Positions 57,404 to 64,000 of a DNA stretch of 64,000 bases are shown piece by piece. The position numbers were made by a program, and so were the translations under genes. This DNA comes from Pyrenula massariospora (taxonomy: Eukaryota; Ascomycota; Eurotiomycetes; Pyrenulales; Pyrenulaceae), in assembly GCA_021030905.1 (NCBI GenBank), contig JAGFMI010000001.1:186001-250000 (forward strand). Reading direction: 5' to 3'. The notes beneath the pieces are model-generated. The model was not told the DNA's origin. It did not search any database and worked only from the letters and a program-made list of their open reading frames with translations. The number at the start of each line of letters is the position of its first letter. The first letter of the stretch is position 1.

Positions 57404-58741
57404 ATGCTGAACATGGGAGAGAAGGCAATGGACGTGGTGATTGTTGGTGGCTCTATTGCTGGGCTTATGCACGGGATAATCCTCAAACGACTTGGTCACA
57501 ATGTACGCATCCTCGAGCAGAGCACCGCATCCATTCGCCATGGACATGCCGCCGGAATAAGGATCGCAGGAGAGGCGCAAGAATTCTTCAAGAAACATGA
57601 TCGTACAGCACAGCCAATATCTCTTCCCGTACAGGGGCTGCGGTTTCTTGATGAAAACGCCAACGTCAAGCGCCTCGTCAAGAGCCCGATGGAGAACACG
57701 AGCTGGAGTATGCTCTATTATCGCCTTCGAGCAAATTTCGACGGCTATACCAATCCTCAATACTGCCCTGAGGTGCCCGGATCCACGGAGAAGGAAGGCA
57801 GAGCCTCGTATGAGCTGGGCAAGAGAGTAACCGAAGTCGAGTATGTAGATGGGGTTGTTCGTCTGACCTACAAGAATTTGATCGAAGGCGAAGTCAGCTC
57901 GATCACGGCAAACCTGGTCATTGCAGCAGATGGCGCTAGCTCAGCTATCAGATCATTGGTCATGGCCGCTTCACAAGAACAAGAGTCCGGGAGTCCTTAC
58001 GCAGGATACGTGGCGTGGCGTGGCACTGTTCCAGAGAGCGAAGCAACCGAAGAGACGAGGAAACACTTCGACAACGCGATAACATTCTATACAATGAAGA
58101 AGAGTTATATTCTATGGTACTGTCACGCCTTTTGTTATCAATACCTTCTGACTGTTCGCAGCTACATAATTCCTGGTCAAGATGGCAGCCTAAAGCCGGG
58201 CGAGCGGCTCCTGAATTGGGTCTGGTACTTCAATCATCCGGCGGACTCTGAAGAATTTGACGAAATCATGACCGACAGTGATGGCCACCGCCATCGTAAT
58301 ACCCTTCCGGAAGGCAAAATGAATGAAAAGGTCTGGGCAAGACAAGTCTCACGTGCAAAAGACATGGTAAATGCGCCATTCTTCGAGCTCGTACAGAAGA
58401 CCAAAACCCCATTCATTTCCACTGTTCGGGATGCTATGACATCGAAAGCCGCGTTTTTCGATGGAAAGCTTTTGCTTGTTGGGGACGCTCTCACACTTTT
58501 CCGACCACACTGCGCATTGAGCGCGAATCAGGCAGCGTTGGATTGCCTCGCTCTGGAGAAGGCAATGAATCACCAAATCACTATTCAGCAATGGGAAAAA
58601 CAAGTTTTGGGCTATGGATCGAAAATACGCGCTCTCAGCACAGCCTTGGGTAATTGGTTCGTGGTCGGCGGATTTACGGCGTTGGGGAGCATTCTGAATT
58701 ACGTCTTAATAGTGCTCAAGCAGAAGCTGAAATTGGGCTAG
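57404..58741 (+). CDS. FAD-dependent aromatic-type monooxygenase
   Basis: Exons 57404-58116 and 58162-58741, intron 45 nt; 430 aa. Group A flavin monooxygenase layout: N-terminal GxGxxG-type motif in DVVIVGGSIAGLMHGI, the Arg-containing HGHAAGIRIAG region, DG motif VIAADGASSAIRS and GD motif LLLVGDALTLFRPH followed by CALSANQAALD. A C-terminal hydrophobic stretch (FTALGSILNYVLIVL) may anchor it. It uses NAD(P)H and O2 to hydroxylate an aromatic or enolic substrate. The intron is a multiple of three with no stop, so an unspliced read is also open; splicing gives SYILCYIIPGQDGSL, which fits the family. The start could also be one of the next in-frame ATGs (57413, 57428). Confidence 0.9.
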   Translation: MLNMGEKAMDVVIVGGSIAGLMHGIILKRLGHNVRILEQSTASIRHGHAAGIRIAGEAQEFFKKHDRTAQPISLPVQGLRFLDENANVKRLVKSPMENTSWSMLYYRLRANFDGYTNPQYCPEVPGSTEKEGRASYELGKRVTEVEYVDGVVRLTYKNLIEGEVSSITANLVIAADGASSAIRSLVMAASQEQESGSPYAGYVAWRGTVPESEATEETRKHFDNAITFYTMKKSYILWYCHAFCYQYLLTVRSYIIPGQDGSLKPGERLLNWVWYFNHPADSEEFDEIMTDSDGHRHRNTLPEGKMNEKVWARQVSRAKDMVNAPFFELVQKTKTPFISTVRDAMTSKAAFFDGKLLLVGDALTLFRPHCALSANQAALDCLALEKAMNHQITIQQWEKQVLGYGSKIRALSTALGNWFVVGGFTALGSILNYVLIVLKQKLKLG

Positions 58742-59634
58742 CACTAACAAGCGACGGCTGGTGTAGGTGAAGCGTCCAACTAGGATTTCGAGCTTAGCAT
58801 ATCGTGTAGAGCAAGGCGTTCGAGCGCACTTTTCGGCCGTATTCGTCGAACTACTCATCAAAGGGACTTCAATCCTTTGTGACGCTAATTGAAATCGATG
58901 TAGACCTCTGGACCTAGCTAGGGACTCATGACTCTCCTTAGGTGCTCAAGTATTTTTACAGCGGTTCGTGGAACGCCTATTGCCGGCCTGGTCCGTGAGT
59001 GGCTTTCATAAGTCTAAGCTCCAAACGCAAACACGCTAATCTGAGTTCGGTAAGCCTCAGGAAGTCCATTTCCTTCCAGTCGCGTTTCCATCTCTGCAAA
59101 ATCGCTTGAAGCCTGCTACACCGCATTACTCTGAAGCCTTCAATTCAGGGACACAATATTTATTTAGCATTCAAGAACTCATCTGATTACCTACAGAGCC
59201 TACTATGTCGTGCCATTGTTCCCGTGCAAGCTCTCAACCCAGGTTTGTGCCCGTCAATGATCGTAGCCAAAGTCGCCGAGCCAACGCTGCTGACAATCTT
59301 CGATCGCTTCCACGTGATGGATCGATAGAAACGACCCGCAAACCTCGAATCAATGGCCCTATTCATCATTAGTGGTGACGTATCTGAACATATCACCGAT
59401 ATATTTCACTGTGCCTGCAGGTGAGCGTGGGTCTGGCCGCTCTTGTTGGTCACACACTATCTCATGGCTTCCCTTTCCCAAAATGCATAAGCTGGTGGGA
59501 CAAGCGAAGAGATACTCCAGACGTAGATTTTTTCGGTTCAGGCGTTCAATTCGGTTAGCGCTCCGTCAAATGCAATCTGTTCTTGCTTATTGCGTCTTTC
59601 TTAATCTCGCTTGCTGAGGCAGGTACCTCAAAAC
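58742..59634. other. Intergenic, upstream of the MFS gene
   Basis: No gene supported. It should include the MFS promoter. Confidence 0.45.
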
Positions 59635-61855
59635 ATGGCCCTCAACATCGAGCAGTGGATAGACTATTTGACTCAGGTCTTCCAGACCGAAGACCACTCA
59701 CGTTATTCCTTGGAAAGCGGCAGCAGCAAATCACTCGTTTGGAGCGATTGGAACAAGAGTAGACCGTCTTCTCAGATTCTTATCGAAAGCAGCTCTCACG
59801 GGTCTCTCACTAGCGAAGACAAAAACTCTTGCTCACCGCTGTCGCCAGCTCCAGGGAAACGCATCAAGGAAAGAATGCCAGAAGAACTTCAGACGCCAGA
59901 AAAGCATGCTCGGAGGCGCGGAGGCAAAAATCAGGAGCCGTACCTACAAGCATGTCTACCGCCAGTAGACGGCTGGAGGCTGAAACTTTTAGTCACAGTG
60001 TATGTCGACCCCATGGTAGTTGACTTTCGGACATATTGGAGCTAACTTACTCTCCAGATTATGTCTTGGACTGCTCATGTCGTCCTTGGAAACGACCATC
60101 ATCGGGACTGCACTCATCTCCATTGGATCAGACCTAGGCGATTTTTCTAAAGCCACTTGGATCACGACGGCATATCTCATTACTTATACAGGCTTTCTAA
60201 TTATTTTTGCAAGATGCTCGGATATCTTTGGTCGACGATCTGCCTTTCTGGTGGCCCTCATCCTCTTCGTCGCCTTTTCCTTAGCTTGTGGCTTCTCTCA
60301 GACAATGGACCAGCTTATCATATTCAGGGCTTTCCAAGGCATTGGAGGCGGTGGCCTAAATATTTTAGCCTTAGGCGTTGCTACGGAAGTACCTGGCAAG
60401 GCTCGTGGCCCAATCAATGGACTACTCTCAGGGGTGTTTGCTATCTCTAGTGCGGTTGGCCCTTTGATCGGAGGCGCCATCAGCTCTAACACGAGCTGGC
60501 GATGGGTATTCCTGCTGAAGTGAGTATTCGAATGCCTAGGTCTGAGAATTGGACAATGCTAAATCAATTGTTCAGTGCACCACCTGGGGTTGTCCTTGTG
60601 ATTATTGCGTTTTTTACGTTTCCTAAAAACGAAACGCCCCTTGACCTAAGCCTACGAAGCGTCTCGACTCGGCTCGACTGGCCAGGCACTCTTCTCTCGT
60701 TGGGAGGCATCACCTCACTCATCTACGGCTTACAACAAGGTTCTACAGCTAAAGCCACCTTTACGTGGTCGAGCTGGCAGATCATTACTGCACTTACGGT
60801 TCAAGGGGTTTGTTGGGTGGGTTTTATCGGATGGGAAATCTACTTGACGAGGTTAGGGGATAGGACCCCAATGCTGGCGATCCTCCCTGCCCGTCTCTTT
60901 ACTAGGAGAGTCATTGGATCGGCCATGCTGTATGTCATTCCCTTGACCATAACACGGGCTCGTGCTGACACTCTTTAGCACGTCTTTTCTATCCGGAATT
61001 CCATTCTTCACAATCATCATCTTCCTTCCAGAAAGGTTTCAGTTAGAAAACGGTCTATCGCCGGTCGGCGCAGGAGTCCGCATGCTCGTCTACTTCGTTA
61101 TGTCATCCTGGGCGGCTGGAATGGGCGCATTCATCTGCGTTCTCAGAAATGTAATGTTTGAAGTTACAGTCTTTGCCGTTGCCATGCAAGTACTAGGCCT
61201 GGGCTTGATGTCAACGTTACCAATCAACGAAATTCCAGGCAAGCAATATGCTTTTCAAGTTATTCTCGGTCTCGGTTTCGGACTTACGCTCAGCGTGCTA
61301 CCTCTGATAGGCAGGACACAAGTTGGCCAAAATGACCATGGTATGTCCAATTACGCCCGTCTATGCTTCGCGTCTCGCCTCTAATACTGAATTATCTCTC
61401 CAGCTGTCAATATGGGTGCTATTACTCAAATGCGAATTCTCGGTGGTGTGATCGGCATTGGCATAGGAGACGTCATTCTGCAGAAGCAGGTTTACTCAAA
61501 ACTTATTACGATTCTAGATCAGCAGCAGGTTATGGCCCTACTCACTTCGGTTGATAACCTACGCACATTCGCACCTAAGCAGATCTATGCTGTCAAGAAG
61601 CTGTATAGTGAAGGGTTCAATTTTCAATTCCGGATCATGATGTACATTGCGGCTGCTTGCTTCATCGTTAGTCTAGGCACATTTGTACGACACCCGCTAC
61701 AAGTCAGAGAAATTGAGGCTCGGGAAGCAAAAGAAAAGGAAGATGCTGCGAAAGAAGCGAATGAGAAGGCAATAGCGGCTGCTGATGCCATGATTGGCGT
61801 TCCGCCTATGGCTCGAACGGAGAACGAATGGCCGCTAAGGAACGGGAATTCTTAA
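59635..61855 (+). CDS. MFS transporter, DHA2-like drug/metabolite exporter
   Basis: Five exons: 59635-59999, 60058-60519, 60576-60929, 60979-61340 and 61404-61855; introns 58, 56, 49 and 63 nt; 664 aa. A Ser-rich cytosolic tail of about 120 residues is followed by LCLGLLMSSLETTIIGTAL (the motif C-like DHA start), FARCSDIFGRRSAFLVAL (motif A), RAFQGIGGGGLNILAL (motif B) and GLLSGVFAISSAVGPLIGGAI (motif C). Further helices follow for a probable total of about 14, and it ends in a charged coiled tail (EAREAKEKEDAAKEANEKA). A plasma-membrane proton antiporter is expected, exporting a toxic or secreted small molecule. All five joints keep frame and family sequence. Between the monooxygenase and the P450 it fits a metabolite cluster. 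Confidence 0.93.
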
Positions 61856-62968
61856 GGCCCTAAAAAGACTTGGAGCAGACTCATGGCAGCAGGTCCAACC
61901 CATGAAATCTTTTGGAAGAGTGAGGGAGGCATTTTATTTGCCAACGCTTGTCGATTTATCCAGCGAGGCGCATTGTTGGAGCCTTGCATCGTTGCATAGA
62001 ATAGAAGTTTTCAGATGTGATCATACATCATCACAAGATCACGACTACATATCCAAGGCATATTATGAGAACAATAGTAATTTATTGGTGTGGCCTTGCG
62101 GACAATCGCGAACATATTTGACGTACGTAGAACAGACTTGAAAAGGCAGTATCTAAGCGCGAAATAATGTCGAACGAGTCTATAACTATCGTCTACGACG
62201 TCGTCCTCTCAGGAAACCTCTTAAGCACAACTGACGGAAATAATTCTATATGATGCGGTGCTGAAACTAACAGGAAGCTCTAAAAAAGCTAAGACCGGTG
62301 AGGCAGCACTCACAAAATCGGCAGGGTCAATCAATGCTTGGCAGTTTCGCAGGCGCATTGCCTACTAAAGTTACCTACCCATTTCCTTCAACCAAGTGTC
62401 CATCGCAATTAAGGTTTCTCACCTATTTCTGAAGATATGAGCCTTTGCGTATTTTCGTACACCTCATTCTCGACTACAGGGCACGAATCCGGTCTGGGGA
62501 TCTTGGATGGCATTTTGACGGCTACAAACCAAGATCCGGCGACTTTTGGCAGTGCTAGATGTCCCGCCTCAATAAGCCTCTACTTAGGCTCTCTGCTAGC
62601 ATAAGGCTCCGAGCTTTCGATCTTCCCGATCTATGCTACTTAGGATCTAGGCACAATGGCGGAAGCTGATGCTAATTCTGCCAACCGACCAAGCAAAAAA
62701 GTCCACCCCAGCAGTCTCGGCGATATAGGAGAGTAAGCGACCATTTTCCAGAGATTCTGCAGAGCAGTATCGATGGCTTCGATGGCGCTTAGTGAATCTA
62801 TCTTTGTATCTCGGCTCCTTGTTACTCTTGCCCTAGCTACAAGACAGAAGATTTTGCTCGAATCGCGATGCTCTTCTACCGTGACTTCCTTTTCACCCGC
62901 CAAAAGGCCGTTGTGTCGATAGGTGTTGTGTGCTTGTGTCCTTTCCAGCCCACGTTCATTCTTTCATC
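61856..62968. other. Intergenic between MFS and P450
   Basis: 1.1 kb with no supported gene; includes the P450 promoter. Confidence 0.45.
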
Positions 62969-64000
62969 ATGGCTTTGCTTGAGTTGCCTAATATTTCTCC
63001 AATTCCTATCATCAGCATCGGCTTCGTAGTTTACTTGTTTGGACTTTATACCTATAGGCTATATTTCCATCCGTTGGCTGGTTTTCCGGGACCAAAATTG
63101 GCTGCGATATCATTATGGTACGCCGGTAATATAGCTGAAGATCATATTGATTGCTTACCCGGGTTGTAGGTATGAGTGGTATTATGACTGCGCCAAACGA
63201 GGCCAGTATCTCTTCAAGATCAAGGAGCTGCATGAGCAATACGGACCGGTAGTCCGAATAAATCCATATGAGCTTCACTTCTCAGAGCCAGACTTCTTCA
63301 ACGAAATTTACAGCCAGACCGAAAAGCGCGATGCTTGGCATTGGCGGAAGAAAGGCTTCGGCATCGACGTTTCAACGTTAACTAGCCTTTCACATGAGTT
63401 GCATCGCAAAAGGCGCTCGGCGCTTAACCCTTTGTTCTCGAAGCAAAGAATCGCGAAATTGCAGCCCATGATACTCGAGCGTGTCGATGCGTTAATTAAG
63501 CGGATCAAGCAATTTGCCGCAGACGGAGGAGTCATTGACTTCAAGACCGCTTATGGAGCATTTACAGCAGGTGAGCGACTCATTTGATGACTTGAAAGGA
63601 CTAATAGACTAAATGCCACCGCTTTAGACGTCGCGACAGAATACTTTTTTGGCAAGAATCACCGTAAGATTGAGGCTCCCGACTTTGATTACCGGTTCCA
63701 CAACTCTGTTCAATCCGGTTTCAACAATATGTTGTGGATGAACCAATTCCCATGGTTCATGGATCTCATGACCACTGTCGCTCATTACACTCCCAGCTGG
63801 GTGCTTCTTACTCTCGCCTCCAAAGCTCAGATGACCTCGTTCATTGCTGTCCAGCGGGACATCACCATTCAAGTCCGCGAATCCCTTGCCAAGCCACCGC
63901 CAGCCGATGATGACCCTGAGGCTTACCACAGAACGATGTTCGACCAACTTCTATCATCCAAGCTTCCCGAATCCGAAAAGTCTTTCACCCGCCTCGTCCA
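62969..64000 (+). CDS. Cytochrome P450, N-terminal part (cut by window end)
   Basis: Exons 62969-63117, 63170-63570 and 63628 onwards; introns 52 and 57 nt. An N-terminal membrane anchor ([25 protein letters not shown]) is followed by the proline hinge [33 protein letters not shown], the [21 protein letters not shown]-helix and [11 protein letters not shown]. This is the start of fungal P450s often called trichodiene-oxygenase-like or benzoate-hydroxylase-like in secondary-metabolite clusters. The I-helix, ExxR and heme Cys loop lie beyond the window, so activity cannot be judged. ER-bound monooxygenase using a P450 reductase. Confidence 0.92.

Noticed and set aside
57181-57600. 139-codon frame overlapping the start of the FAD monooxygenase
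   Set aside because: Different phase; the GGSIAGL motif is in the other frame.
1-64000. CRISPR arrays, bacterial operons, rRNA genes
   Set aside because: None seen; the gene structure is eukaryotic throughout.

Overview
The window is nuclear DNA of a filamentous ascomycete (Pezizomycotina). Most genes carry short introns (about 45-94 nt; one of 188 nt) with GT-AG borders. The protein families are typical of these fungi: an iterative highly reducing polyketide synthase, a Zn2Cys6 regulator, a GH10 xylanase with a fungal CBM1, and a fungal NB-ARC/TPR NLR. The first 9.6 kb has been destroyed by C-to-T/G-to-A change of the RIP type. I cannot name the species.

Layout. 1-9633: two inverted copies of one Ty3/Gypsy chromovirus. 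The left copy is cut by the window edge. The right copy is complete, with 371-bp LTRs and a perfect TATAG target duplication. 9634-18443: accessory, gene-poor DNA with an NLR whose first exon encodes a RHIM/PP-like amyloid motif, remains of an unknown gene, and a secreted or membrane protein of unknown function. 18444-26943: mostly conserved genes, namely a PrsW-like protease, GH10 xylanase, cytosolic serine hydroxymethyltransferase, a Mediator Med9-like subunit and cofactor-independent phosphoglycerate mutase. 27757-35755: a complete 2614-aa HR-PKS (KS-AT-DH-MT-ER-KR-ACP). 35756-51844: long gene-poor stretches around a four-helix membrane protein, a Zn2Cys6 regulator, a small unknown ORF and an AYR1-like reductase. 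51845-64000: a tight run of a prenylcysteine-oxidase-like flavoprotein, an amidohydrolase, an SDR, an FAD monooxygenase, an MFS exporter and a P450 that runs off the right edge.

How the genes may work together. The last block has the content of a secondary-metabolite tailoring/export or catabolic cluster but no visible core synthase. The PKS lies 16 kb to its left, with a candidate regulator and a reductase between, so one dispersed cluster or two separate loci are both possible. The NLR is probably a self-contained sensor: amyloid signalling motif, NB-ARC switch, and seven near-identical 42-residue TPRs. It should have a partner effector with a matching motif, which I do not see intact here.

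Exon borders were read by eye from frame, splice signals and family motifs. No searches were run.
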